Shown here piece after piece: positions 23,901-46,086 of a stretch of DNA of 64,000 nucleotides. Below the pieces are notes generated by a model that saw only the letters and a list, made by a program, of their open reading frames with translations, did not search any database and had not been told where the DNA came from. Numbering within the stretch: the stretch's first letter is position 1; each line of letters starts with the position of its first letter. Source of the stretch: Branchiostoma floridae (taxonomy: Eukaryota; Chordata; Leptocardii; Amphioxiformes; Branchiostomatidae); contig NC_049982.1 in assembly GCF_000003815.2 (NCBI RefSeq), positions 9,695,349-9,759,348 of the forward strand, written 5' to 3'. The translations under genes were made by a program, and so were the position numbers.

Positions 23901-26900
23901 ATGTACCTCGTATTTTGTAAGCCAGGCCTCTTCCCGAAGTAGGCAGCGACGCATTTCTTCGGTCAGAGATTCTACTGGACGTATTGTCCAAGATGACGAG
24001 GAGATTTTAGATGTTTTTAAGCTATTTTATGAAGACCTTTTTAGTGCTGAGCCTATTGATAAGTGTGAGGCGAATAACCTTTGTAACAATTTAGAAGGGT
24101 CTTTGGATCCTGATGAAGTCTCTTCATTAGAAGGTCCTCTTTCATTGGATGAGCTTTGGGCTGCATTGCGCAGTATGGAGAATAATAAGTCCCCTGGCAG
24201 TGACGGTCTCCCGAAGGAATTTTATGTCGCTTTCTGGGACGTCATTGCCGGGGATCTCCTCTCAGTTTATGAGGAAGTTTTTTCGTCTGGCGAGCTCTCT
24301 CAGAGCCAGAGTTTTGGTGTTATTACTCTCCTTCCAAAAAAAGGGGACCCTCTGGACCCGAAGAACCGTCGCCCAATCTCTTTGTTAAATTGCGATTATA
24401 AGATTCTTGCAAAGGTTCTTAACAATAGGCTTAAGATGGTTGCCGCCTCGGTCATCAGTCCTGACCAGACATGCGGTATACCAGGCCGGTCGATACAATG
24501 TAACCTACTTTTGATGAGAGATATCGTTACATATGTTAATATGAATAACTTTGACTGTGCGATCATTTCTCTGGATCAGGCCAAGGCCTTTGATAGAGTG
24601 AATATTGATTTTCTTCACTTGACTCTTGCGAAGATGGGTTTTGGCCCGGTTTTTCGCAAATGGGTTGCTATATTGTACCACAACATTACCAGTGCTGTTT
24701 CCGTCAATGGGTCGCTATCATCTTCTTTTTCTCTCTCAAGAGGTGTTCGGCAGGGGTGCCCTATGTCACCCCTGCTGTACGCAATTTCTTTGGAGCCATT
24801 TGCCGCTACAGTAAGGGCCGACGCTGCGATTCACGGCCTCAGGTTGCCTGGTGGCCGTGAAGTTAAGATCTCGCAGTATGCGGACGATAACTCGGCTATT
24901 GTTACAACCGATGAGTCGATCCGCCGGCTCTTTGCTGTTATTGACATGTATAACAGAGGTTCCGGGTCTCTTTTAAATCTTGACAAATGTATGGGTCTCT
25001 GGCTAGGTAGTTGGAGGAAAAGACTCGATTGTCCGAAGAATTTTAAATGGACATCTGTATCCATACGTTTATTGGGAGGTACTTTTGGAAGTGTTAATAT
25101 GCCTTTAGTCAACTGGAGGGAGAGGCAAGCTAAGTTTGAAGCGGTTCTGCGAAAGTGGGACAGCTTCTCTTTATCCTTCGCTGGCAAGGTTGTCGTCGTT
25201 AATAACCTTGCTTTCTCTACTTTGTGGTATATTGCTCCTGTATTTTCTCCTCCCGAGTCAGTCGTCAAGGACATTACGAGAGCCGTCTTTAAGTTTTTCT
25301 GGAGTTCTCGTGCAGAAATGGTCTCTAGACAGACAGTTATGCTACCTTTGGACAAAGGTGGATGGGATCTCATTGATTTTGGAGTGAAGGCCAATTGTTT
25401 TTATTGTCGGCCGTTTACCAATATTCTTGACCGGCCGGATCTTCCATGGGTCCAGTTGGCAAAATATTGGCTGGGTTTTTTTGCCCGTCGTTTTGAACCA
25501 TCGTCGTGGTCTAACAGTTCCCCCCACTCTCCTGAGGCTCCACCTCACTATTCTTTGATGCGGAAGCTCACCTTGGAATTTGTTAATGCTTCTGCTTCGA
25601 AGACTTGGGACAAGATATGCACCGTGCAGTCTTTGTACAAAGCTGCCATTTTAGCTCGTTCTCATACCCCTTCCGCTTGTTTTTTAGAGCGGGGTGTTGA
25701 TTGGTCGCTTGTTTTTTCAACGGTGCATAACACTCTCCTTGAGAATAACCTAAAGGAGCTTTCCTGGAAGGTCGCACATGGGGCTCTCAAAACCAACTAC
25801 TTGACTTGTTCGATTTGGCACAGAACTCCTTCCCCTCTTTGTCCGAGGAGAAACTGTAGAGCTACGGAGACCGTTACCCATGCCATCTGGTCTTGTGGCG
25901 AGGTGCTCCTGACCTGGACTTGGGTCGAAGGATTCATTAGGCGATGGGTGGTCTCTAGTTTTCGTGTTTCTCGCGCGGTCGCTCTCTATGGTGTTATGTC
26001 GTCTACCCTGAAGAAGTGTAAGAGAGATGTCTGCACCTACATTTTGGCCGTCGCTCGGTCTAAGATTTGGTGGTCCAGGTGTCAGGCTCTCTTTGACAAT
26101 AATTTCGTATTTCACATTGAGCTGGTGTCTCTAATCAAGGAGGCTCTTAGGTTTAAACTCAAGATGGAGTTTGTTCGACTTGGTTCTGAAAGTTTCTTGG
26201 CTGAGTGGTGCCAATCTGTTAGATGGGCAAGTGTGCGGACGGGAGTTTTGGTTCTACGTTTTTAGAAGTCCTTGTCGTAGTAGTCTTTGTTTGGTGCTAC
26301 AGTCTGTCTTTGCTATTGGTGGATTGTCTGTTAGATGTTCAGTGTGTGTGCTCAGTCCTTCACTATGGTGTTCCCCTTCTACTCTCTAGTCCTCTTTATA
26401 ATTTCCAGTTTGCTTTGATGTGTCGTTTCTTGGCAGAAGGTTGGGCGGGTGCAAGTCTGCCTCGGGTGGAATGGCACATCATTTTTCTTTGTTTCCATTC
26501 ATGAGTTGTTTCTTCTTATATTATGATGGTTTTCAGTTTGGTCTCTGTCTGTATTACTAAAACTGTTTGTATACCCAAAATAACAAAGGGCCTTTGGAAG
26601 GGGCTTTGGAAGGGCTGGGTTAAAAGGTCCGTCCATTGATCCATGGAAAAAAGCTGGCGTAAAGCCTTGCCTGGCGGCAAGGCAAAAAGCCACTTGAAAC
26701 CACCGTCTATTGACTTGATATGCCTAAATACCGTTTTTAGATACAACGGATATAGGTTACCCCGCGAATAAAAGTGAGCTAGCGTTAGGTCTTTATATAC
26801 CAAACAGCCTCTGCAGGCAGACTCTTCTTGAGATTGTACCTGTTGCCAAGTTTCCAATGATCTCTGTTGACACATCGGGGTTCCTGGCCCGGGAGGACAC

Positions 26901-29900
26901 CAGGGGGTGGAAGATCACAGTCTCACCACTGAAACAGAAACAGTCATGGATACTTCAATAGGCCAGGTCTTTGTGGATTGATTTTGTAATCCCAAAATAA
27001 AAATTATCATTTCCTAAAAAAACTTATGCCACTGCAAAATTATGCCACTAACACAGATCATGATGTCAATGGATTTTGTAATGCCAAAATAAGCACAATT
27101 TCCTATAATCATTAATCAAAAGAAATTAGTTCAATACTATGAGAAAAAATCTGCAAAATATGAGAAAGTCTGCGGAACAGATTTATTGAAAAAGAAATAT
27201 TTTTGTAAACCTTGCTTGTTGCCTTTCCTCCTCCTCCTCCTCATCTTCATTATTCTCTTTGTCGCCCCCCTCCCCCTTCCCAGTGTCCTTCATGAGCAGT
27301 GTGGTGTACGTACAGCCTGGCTGGGAGGCTAACAGCTCTGTCTGGCCGTCTACTCCTGTGGTCACAACTATGGAACCAACCTGGAAATACACGCCCAACA
27401 TTAGTCTATCTGTGGTAGATCTATGATCTCTAGAACTTAAATGCTCATGGTAGTTATGACCACATTTTAGGTCAGACTTAGTGTGTATATGGGTTAAGGG
27501 CTGATTTAGTGGGCCCTGTTACACTTCAAGGCTTAAGAGGTAGCTTAACAGTTGGTTCCGATGAAGGTTAGACATCCAGGTAATATATGCCAAAGAGGTG
27601 CTTATCTGATACGTCAAAGAGGTGCTTACCTGGCCAACCAACTCCCATGTCTGAAGCAGCACAAATTTACCACTCAGCACATCTTGGCCCTGCATGAAAG
27701 GGAAAAGATTAGAAGAAAAATAAATCACATTCATTGCTTATTTTTCTATCATTGCTTGTTCAGATAATTTGTATAATTGATCATTAAGTATGTAACATTT
27801 ACATAATTAATGATCAGTTCTTCAGTTGTTTTGATTTCTACAGCCATTACAGAAAAACAAGCTGAAATGCGTATCACCTTGCATGGACTGATATACGGCA
27901 ATACCTATGATCTTTTACTTATTCAGTACATGTAACACATAGAACGTAAAAATAACTCACTGTGGTGGCTGATGTACTTTCCACCCAGCTGTAAGCACGG
28001 ACCACACGGTCTGTGTACCCAATTACTATCTCGTTCTTCCCATCTTTATCTGTGGACATGATAAGAGGGGTTACTTCACATTCAAGTCATTGCGAGGAGT
28101 TCACAGTACACTTCAAATGCACAGGACTTCAAATGCAAAATTCTTAGCCCAATGTCCAGCCATTGAGAAGCAGGCCTCTAATCTATACAAGGCTGGACAT
28201 CAGAGTCTTCAGACTACAAACTTTTCAAACTATGCAAAACAAACAATGATAGTCCTGATATTTACCTTAATAATAATATGAATGTCACTTAAGGAACATT
28301 TGTGATTGTATAGCCAGTATTACTGCCCTTTGACATAACACACCATGGACCTGCTGTATTCTATCTAACTTCTAAGTTGACATTACAGAAATGTGACATT
28401 TTTGTAATCCTAAGTTGAAGAAAAATTGTACAGCAATGGTGTCTTGGACAAAAGTAAAGGTCCTTCACACATAGTATACTTGACATGGCCCTACCAATAT
28501 CAGCTATGACAATAGCTTGCCCATTAGCAGCTAACAGTTGTTGATAGACAGGTGTCATTTCTTCTGGCCCTCCTTTCGCCTGTGCCACAGTTGCCTCCTT
28601 GTCCTTTTCATCATCTTTGTTCTGCACAAACAGATATCAAGTGCAACATTAACTAGATACACGCTTCTATTTCAAACATACAGTGAATTGTCTTGTCTCT
28701 TGGTCAAATACATTGTCTTGTGTGATTAAATGGATATCATCACAATTTGCTGGAATGTATTCACAAAAAGCAGCCATTTTGAAAAGCAGTGCAGTTCACC
28801 TACATTACTTCCAGTCCTGAAGTCAAGCCCTATGGTACATGTGTACAAGTAGAGACCATCTGCTGATAATGTGTTACTTAGTACCTGTTTCTCATCATGA
28901 TATGACTGCTATCNNNNNNNNNNNNNNNNNNNNNNNNNNNNNNNNNNNNNNNNNNNNNNNNNNNNNNNNNNNNNNNNNNNNNNNNNNNNNNNNNNNNNNN
29001 NNNNNNNNNNNNNCCGACAAGAGAACAGTAAAAAATAGAGGACCCGAAAAAAAACGCCTAAAAATGTCAAAACAGCCGGAGCCGGAACTTACTTGTATAG
29101 TAAGATATGACGAAAACACCATCAAAATGCGTCAGCATCAAAGGAGGGTTATTATTGAGGGCGTCTATCCTTAAGTGGAAGAAAAAATTGTACAGCAATG
29201 GTGTCTTGGACAAAAGTAAAGGTCCTTCACACATAGTATACTTGACATGGCCCTACCAATATCAGCTATGACAATAGCTTGCCCATTAGCAGCTAACAGT
29301 TGTTGATAGACAGGTGTCATTTCTTCTGGCCCTCCTTTCGCCTGTGCCACAGTTGCCTCCTTGTCCTTTTCATCATCTTTGTTCTGCACAAACAGATATC
29401 AAGTGCAACATTAACTAGATACACGCTTCTATTTCAAACATACAGTGAATTGTCTTGTCTCTTGGTCAAATACATTGTCTTGTGTGATTAAATGGATATC
29501 ATCACAATTTGCTGGAATGTATTCACAAAAAGCAGCCATTTTGAAAAGCAGTGCAGTTCACCTACATTACTTCCAGTCCTGAAGTCAAGCCCTATGGTAC
29601 ATGTGTACAAGTAGAGACCATCTGCTGATAATGTGTTACTTAGTACCTGTTTCTCATTAGGCGATACGGAGAAGACATGGCACCAGCCTTCAGCACTCAG
29701 CGTCATTATCACATTCTGAAACAGAATAAAAGTAAAAAAGTTGTTGGTGTGCTAAAACTTAAATGGGAGTTAAGTATAGTACATCAGACAGCTACATCAT
29801 GATTGAATATCATAACATAGAATGCCAGTAATTTCACATGTTTCATGGATTTTTCTTAAACCTTTGCAGATTTGAATTGTTTTTCACAGGTTGGTTTGAC

Positions 29901-31057
29901 AGTTCCACAATTTGCTTTTCACAGGGTGGTTTGTACTTATGTTAAAGGTTAACTCACCTTGCCAGTATTGCACACATCTCCCACAGCAGCACATGAAGTC
30001 TGTAGGGAGACAAGAAGCTAGGCTGTTATTTCATTTTTTTGAAAGCTGAAATCTGGGACTTAAATTCATGGCAACTATATGTGCCACCTCACTCTCCAGA
30101 GACAATAATATTTAAATAATAGGAAGGTACAGTATCAGAATACAATCAAAGCTGGCCAAGAATAAGAGGACTGACAAAATCTAGTCTATGTGTACAGGTG
30201 GTCATCACTATAGACAGAATTCTTAATCATTGTGTCAATAGGAAAAATTACCAACAAGTGGTCCAACAGGTGGTCTTTACGTAGAGGTTGTAATGATCAT
30301 GATCACTTGTACAGGGTTGACTGCCTGTACACATTGTGTACATTTGTTTCACTTTATTTTCTAATACTGACCATCCCCAGTCCTGAAGCCATCCTCCATG
30401 GAGTTGTGTCAGTACCCTTGAACACCATCAGCTGTCCATTCACATTACCAGCCACCAACTCATTATCCTACAGATGTAGAAAATAATGAGTTGAAGTTGT
30501 ATGATGACACTCGAATCATCCACAAGTCCTCAAGACTATCTTTCTGTGTCATCCTTGAGTACTGGGGCATTTGGAATGGTACACTTTGTGCTTCAGCTAA
30601 ATAAGTTAATGTCAAACATACATCTAAATTCAAAATTGATAATGTACGAGTTGTAACAGTGGGGGATTTAAGTACTGTAGTGCCAAACAACTATACAAAA
30701 TGGCTGGTCAGCCTTTTGTTGCGTAGTGGTTAGCGCTGATGGCTTTGTGATCTGCCAGCCCGAGTTCAATCCCGGGTATAGGCATGTTGTTTCTTTCTGT
30801 TTCTACTCCTTTCTTACATTGGTTCCTGGTATTCTTCAATATGCATGTTGTCATCCCCCAGGGAGACTGTACTAGTAGTAGTAGAAGTCCAGCTTCCCTG
30901 CAATGGTTTGTACAGTACTTTGTTCGGGGAATTTTGACATTACATCATATGAAGGTTTTACCTGATCATTGTCCACATCCCCCAGCACCATGGCCTGAGG
31001 CATGAGGTTCCCTGAGAACTCCAGCTGCAGATGCTCCACAAATGACACGTACCTCAT
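17950..31057 (-). CDS. ITFG2: ITFG2, FG-GAP beta-propeller subunit of KICSTOR
   Basis: Thirteen exons, all phase-consistent: 31057-30962, 30467-30372, 29999-29958, 29715-29566, 29383-29257, 28049-27961, 27689-27630, 27380-27211, 26928-26840, 19377-19315, 19035-18947, 18589-18472, 18155-17950, giving 464 residues (human about 447). The N terminus [18 protein letters not shown] and GDVDNDQDNELV match ITFG2. FG-GAP-type loops recur ([26 protein letters not shown]). An acidic low-complexity loop ([10 protein letters not shown]) follows residue 290 or so. ITFG2 acts with KPTN, C12orf66 and SZT2 to hold GATOR1 on lysosomes (known for the family). Intron 9 (26839-19378) carries a full LINE in antisense. 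The start codon is 565 bp from that of RUVBL2 on the other strand. Exon 5 is duplicated at 28621-28495 next to an assembly gap. Confidence 0.93.
20105..20475 (+). repeat. Tandem repeats in the LINE 5' region
   Basis: Three copies of a roughly 52-bp unit (AAGTCGGT[C/T]GAACTCTGGGCTT...GAGTTGATCT) at about 20117-20245 are followed by two copies of a roughly 115-bp unit (AATCTAGTTGCAGCATTGT, CCCCCGCCCATT, GACTGGGCTGAGAGGGG, CATCCATTGT). Such arrays in LINE 5' UTRs often act as promoter monomers. Confidence 0.75.
20798..22756 (+). CDS. LINE ORF1: CCHC zinc-knuckle protein with extra C-terminal zinc-finger segments
   Basis: 652 residues, start ATG 20798. Residues 1-150 may be an RRM-like fold (weak). 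Three zinc knuckles of form CX2CX4HX4C lie at about 159-172, 177-190 and 196-209, as in ORF1 of Tx1-type LINEs, where they bind RNA. A serine/proline-rich middle includes three tandem 24-residue repeats ([12 protein letters not shown]..., DNA 21697-21906). About 413-470 is a cysteine-rich segment (CQGC, CHQC, CQSCH) like a PHD/RING-type finger. About 575-640 holds two C2H2-like fingers, the second CKVGNC-X12-HLYNVH. The knuckles are family-typical; the later fingers are unusual and may steer chromatin or target choice (inference). Confidence 0.85.
   Translation: MKRPLSIKVAVYRDRLTYEQVFTLLSEVSAPMSSIQAVQSLGPNSFDVSFSSVHERTLYAGKLSGLDAVDVSSYAAAEIIVTATRIPYELDDNYVRNWLNQYCAVITSRMVTYRDRPTIKNGNRQYKVVLKPGCNIPSAWKMYDGRMVFFRYVGQPRTCLRCNQEGHESANCAVTFCNKCQSIGHLAMDCTNDVVCLSCRAEGHTARRCPLSFANRIKMGASWAKSQELPAGVSQVREHHDGGVPQAANKPDRSELAHVSDAESGVSDPVSPPGHPGSVDPGTSSAVKSDVSSPVAESEASPPVAVVEPSEDVLSEAAPSLTKFSPVAVVEPSEDLLSGAAPSLTKFSPVAVVEPSEDVLSEAAPSLAKPGLSSSSSEQVPSTSAALVPAPRARSQRRRRKAASPIRPVTRRYMCQGCELDYTITLEVVSCHQCKADITPESALLAFCEGPVCQSDNRLFLCQSCHDGNSDIADKDSRKRCRGDSSEGSASAKTLSKGKKIRKEPDSDSSLVIEEFPSESLRSVDGNESDSTVGSRSLIIDEDTSDASQAPSPDLVAKARAIVISSDLYKNKAVFVCNQFISHGCDELLHSFRSLKSHLAKAHGISGDVVPCKVGNCSRFFKTTMLCLKHLYNVHPQFVNRIGVEGIDDLYH
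22771..26265 (+). CDS. LINE ORF2: APE endonuclease - reverse transcriptase
   Basis: 1164 residues without a break. The first residues may not be used: the second Met, at 22804, directly precedes the endonuclease strand IATLNVCGL. Endonuclease landmarks: N in LNVCGL, E in [22 protein letters not shown], and FTDHD. Reverse transcriptase landmarks: [27 protein letters not shown], motif [21 protein letters not shown], motif C YADD near residue 704, and LLGGTF. A C-terminal CCHC-like cluster CPRRNC...THAIWSC lies near 1024-1042. All expected catalytic residues seem present, so the copy could be competent. ORF1 and ORF2 are in different frames 14 bp apart. Confidence 0.92.
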   Translation: MLFDIPSLCSLMVLIATLNVCGLRSPQKRRQVFGFCRQHKFDVVCLQECHVSSTSEAVLWEKEWGGQAFWALGSSQSRGVGILLSPSFNFDVVKKSCDDSGRVVCVVLSDGVRNFKVCNMYAPNISAERTGFFKNLYKFLSGAEPLILCGDFNCVEDVDIDKRGGNPAHGSGGSTILKDICADFNVHDSWRHENPSKKVFTWRQPTKGIACRLDRFYSSKCLVVSNYCFLPAYFTDHDCVSLSILPDVKKKPGLWKCNVSILKRDKVLNDFKLAFNNWKTLKPGFPSLRAWWDDVKARTRSLLIRISCELARERRESMFTLNNELVDLTNKMNDGASSADILRRYECTKSSLSELSAEEARGAFVRSRVKQFVEGEKCTSYFVSQASSRSRQRRISSVRDSTGRIVQDDEEILDVFKLFYEDLFSAEPIDKCEANNLCNNLEGSLDPDEVSSLEGPLSLDELWAALRSMENNKSPGSDGLPKEFYVAFWDVIAGDLLSVYEEVFSSGELSQSQSFGVITLLPKKGDPLDPKNRRPISLLNCDYKILAKVLNNRLKMVAASVISPDQTCGIPGRSIQCNLLLMRDIVTYVNMNNFDCAIISLDQAKAFDRVNIDFLHLTLAKMGFGPVFRKWVAILYHNITSAVSVNGSLSSSFSLSRGVRQGCPMSPLLYAISLEPFAATVRADAAIHGLRLPGGREVKISQYADDNSAIVTTDESIRRLFAVIDMYNRGSGSLLNLDKCMGLWLGSWRKRLDCPKNFKWTSVSIRLLGGTFGSVNMPLVNWRERQAKFEAVLRKWDSFSLSFAGKVVVVNNLAFSTLWYIAPVFSPPESVVKDITRAVFKFFWSSRAEMVSRQTVMLPLDKGGWDLIDFGVKANCFYCRPFTNILDRPDLPWVQLAKYWLGFFARRFEPSSWSNSSPHSPEAPPHYSLMRKLTLEFVNASASKTWDKICTVQSLYKAAILARSHTPSACFLERGVDWSLVFSTVHNTLLENNLKELSWKVAHGALKTNYLTCSIWHRTPSPLCPRRNCRATETVTHAIWSCGEVLLTWTWVEGFIRRWVVSSFRVSRAVALYGVMSSTLKKCKRDVCTYILAVARSKIWWSRCQALFDNNFVFHIELVSLIKEALRFKLKMEFVRLGSESFLAEWCQSVRWASVRTGVLVLRF
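27550..27600 (+). repeat. Dispersed repeat end GAAGGTTAGACATCCAGG
   Basis: The motif GATGAAGGTTAGACATCCAGG recurs inverted at about 35030-35054 and, diverged, at 62543-62563. It looks like the conserved end of an interspersed repeat; family unknown. Confidence 0.4.
28495..28621 (-). pseudogene. Duplicate copy of ITFG2 exon 5
   Basis: Same 127-bp exon as 29257-29383, with intact splice sites. Including both would insert a second 42-residue block and break phase, because the exon ends in phase 1. Most likely an assembly artefact rather than a true second exon. Confidence 0.8.
28914..29013. other. Assembly gap of exactly 100 N
   Basis: A run of 100 Ns, the usual placeholder for a gap of unknown size. 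The sequence just to its right (29014-29169) matches nothing else noticed in the window. Confidence 0.98.
30120..30325. mobile_element. Diverged Tc1/mariner-type MITE
   Basis: Read on the minus strand it starts CAGTCAACCCTGTACAAGTG and contains AGACCACCTG, CTATTGACACAATGATTAAG and GATGACCACCTGTACAC. These blocks follow in the same order in the fragment at 3225-3400. It lies in an ITFG2 intron. Confidence 0.55.
30700..30830 (+). mobile_element. tRNA-derived SINE
   Basis: A-box-like TGCGTAGTGGTTAGCGC at about 30719 and B-box GAGTTCAATCCCGGG at about 30763, followed by GGCATGTTGTTTCTTTCTGTTTCTACT, the tail also seen at 2.05 kb. Confidence 0.7.
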
Positions 31058-31621
31058 CTTTCATACACAACAGGTGGGAACTGTACAATCAACAACAAAC
31101 TGAGTCCAGCTAGCTGAAATTCAACATCACTCACATGTGCCCTCTTGAACTTGAAGGGTATTGACAAAGCTATGCGTATCTGTCTACTCATATATTACAT
31201 TTTGCAGTTCATAGACATGGTGAATGTATCTTTAACGTCACATAGTTGGGAGTTAGCTGAAAAATCTAAATTTTTCTGCCAGTGATCATCCTCCTGACCG
31301 GTTTTTCCGATAACCCCTCCTGCTAGATATCTCTCATGTTGTGTCCCTGGAGGAAGAGCTTGATCCCAGAGTACCAGGGTCTATACCATTATATCTAGGG
31401 GAAGATAGTCAACCAAGTGAATTATTTTTATCATTCACAGACAACAATAAGATAAATTGTTACTCTTAGACAATGTTTCATAAAGATTTTATGCGTAAAA
31501 TTTTAATGAATTTATTCTATGCTTGTCATATGAGAAGATAAAGGTAGTGATTCCCGTAGATTTGTGTCGTCTCGTCTGAAAGTCTGGGAACGAGAGTGGT
31601 TGCCGTGAGACTTGTGGGAAA
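31058..31621. promoter_or_regulatory. Shared divergent promoter region, ITFG2 / RUVBL2
   Basis: Only 564 bp separate the two start codons, on opposite strands. No TATA box was seen close to either gene. The segment must carry both 5' ends unless one gene has a further upstream exon. Confidence 0.6.
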
Positions 31622-44811
<13,190 letters not shown>

Positions 44812-46086
44812 TGCAGCCAGACTAGCCTGACTTGTGTCTGTGTTGGAATGACTATCACCAATGGCCCACAAGACCAGGGATAAGCACTGCACAGGGGAAA
44901 TGTTGATATGTGTCCTACCAGCTTTCCTGGAGCTGTTCCATACAGCATGTTATTGGGGAAGAACCCACATTTCCTTCTGTATCTGAGAGTTTATGTCCTT
45001 AGTAACCTTGCTTTAACCTTTCAAAAGTATTTGAAAAAAGTTCTGTGCAAGCTGTATGATGCCACTATATGCCATCAGACCTAAGGTACAATGGTAGCTA
45101 CCAGTAAGATGTACATGTATGTATGTAACCTATACTTAGTATAGTTATCACATATAGAGAATTAAATAGTAACAGTTTCTAAACAGTGACTTTTGTTCAA
45201 AGCAACTCATCCTATTTTGTAGTTTTATTTGTGTTTTTTTTTTACATTTGTGTATTGAAGAATACAGATGTTTTGTGTGGATTGCAAATAAGCAGATAGG
45301 GGGAGATATGTTACATGTAAGACTGTTTTAAAGGTGTCATTTTCTATAAAAAGTGAAATTATATTTTGCCCTTGTGAAATTGTGTTGATTGGTCCTGTAG
45401 TTTATGCACTGTAAAATGATATTGAACTTGCTTATGCATCTACTCTTTGACTGTGATTTGATTTGAAACTACACACTTGTAATGTAGGAACTCTATTCCT
45501 GAATTATTTTGCCACTTGAGTAGCTAGCTTATGACTTATGTTTTGTTCAGCAGTGTACAAGTATGCTAATGTGTCGATTTATTTGGAGAGGGGTGAAAAA
45601 AATAAATCTGATCCTATCATCAACTGATGCTTGCTGGATTTTATGCATGGAGTAGAAATCTTTTTGAATACTTTGTATATTTAAGGTGTTGCAAACCTAT
45701 GACTGAGAGATGCCCATCTTCTGGGTGAAAGTAATGCAATTCAGACAATGTATAGTACTGAATAATTTTTATTCTCTTGTGATACCTCTTGGGTGGCCGT
45801 TTCTTCGGTTCCATTCTTAAGAACTACATGTAGGGCGCAGACAATGCCTCTCATTCACAGCACCATGTGGCTGTGAACATCACTGATAGCATGCTACCCT
45901 TTTCAATGACTCAGCAATTCTCACGCTGACTGAACAATGCCTTTCTGGCCTACTCTTAATTCTACCGCTGTCCGCCAGCGGGTCGTTATGTACGGTACTT
46001 ATCCCGTAAAAGCAAACACCTGCGATGCTTTCGGGCTCTAGCTAGAAATTCTATTGTCCATCTCAGGATCAAAACTTCGAATCCTT
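44812..46086. other. Convergent 3' ends of RUVBL2 and the secreted-protein gene
   Basis: Plus-strand AATAAA near 45600 and minus-strand AATAAA (TTTATT near 45768) face each other about 170 bp apart. They could end RUVBL2 and the gene at 46.1-50.6 kb. No coding exon was seen. Confidence 0.5.

Larger units (their letters stand above)
20105..26600 (+). mobile_element. Full-length LINE retrotransposon, Tx1/L1-type, both ORFs open
   Basis: The order is a repeat-bearing 5' region, ORF1 (652 aa), 14-bp spacer, ORF2 (1164 aa) and a 3' tail. ORF2 has an N-terminal APE endonuclease and a reverse transcriptase whose motifs ([31 protein letters not shown]) fit the L1/Tx1 group; clade is by pattern only. 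No RNase H was seen. The exact ends are uncertain: no poly(A) tail or target duplication was found. It sits antisense in ITFG2 intron 9. Confidence 0.85.
19571..26787. mobile_element. Inverted-repeat element (TAACGCTAG family) split by a LINE
   Basis: The left half, 19571 to about 19731, begins TAACGCTAGTTCACCTTTAT and continues CCTATATCCGTTGTATTTAAA, TATCAAGTTGACGGAC and GCCTTGCCGC. The right half, about 26674-26787, has GCGGCAAGGC, TTGACTTGATA, TACAACGGATATAGG and ends AGCGTTA. The halves are reverse complements in the same order, so they look like the two ends of one element with the LINE between them. Intact small relatives lie at 1659-1896 and 3661-3851. Confidence 0.65.
28410..29657. 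repeat. About 487-bp direct duplication flanking the assembly gap
   Basis: Copy 1 (28410-28895) and copy 2 (29170-29657) are almost identical and both contain ITFG2 exon 5; copy 1 also holds a truncated part of exon 4. Copy 2 runs on into the rest of exon 4; copy 1 runs on towards exon 6. The gap lies between them. Confidence 0.92.

Noticed and set aside
28839-29174. ORF running through the N gap
   Set aside because: Only open because Ns are read as unknown residues.
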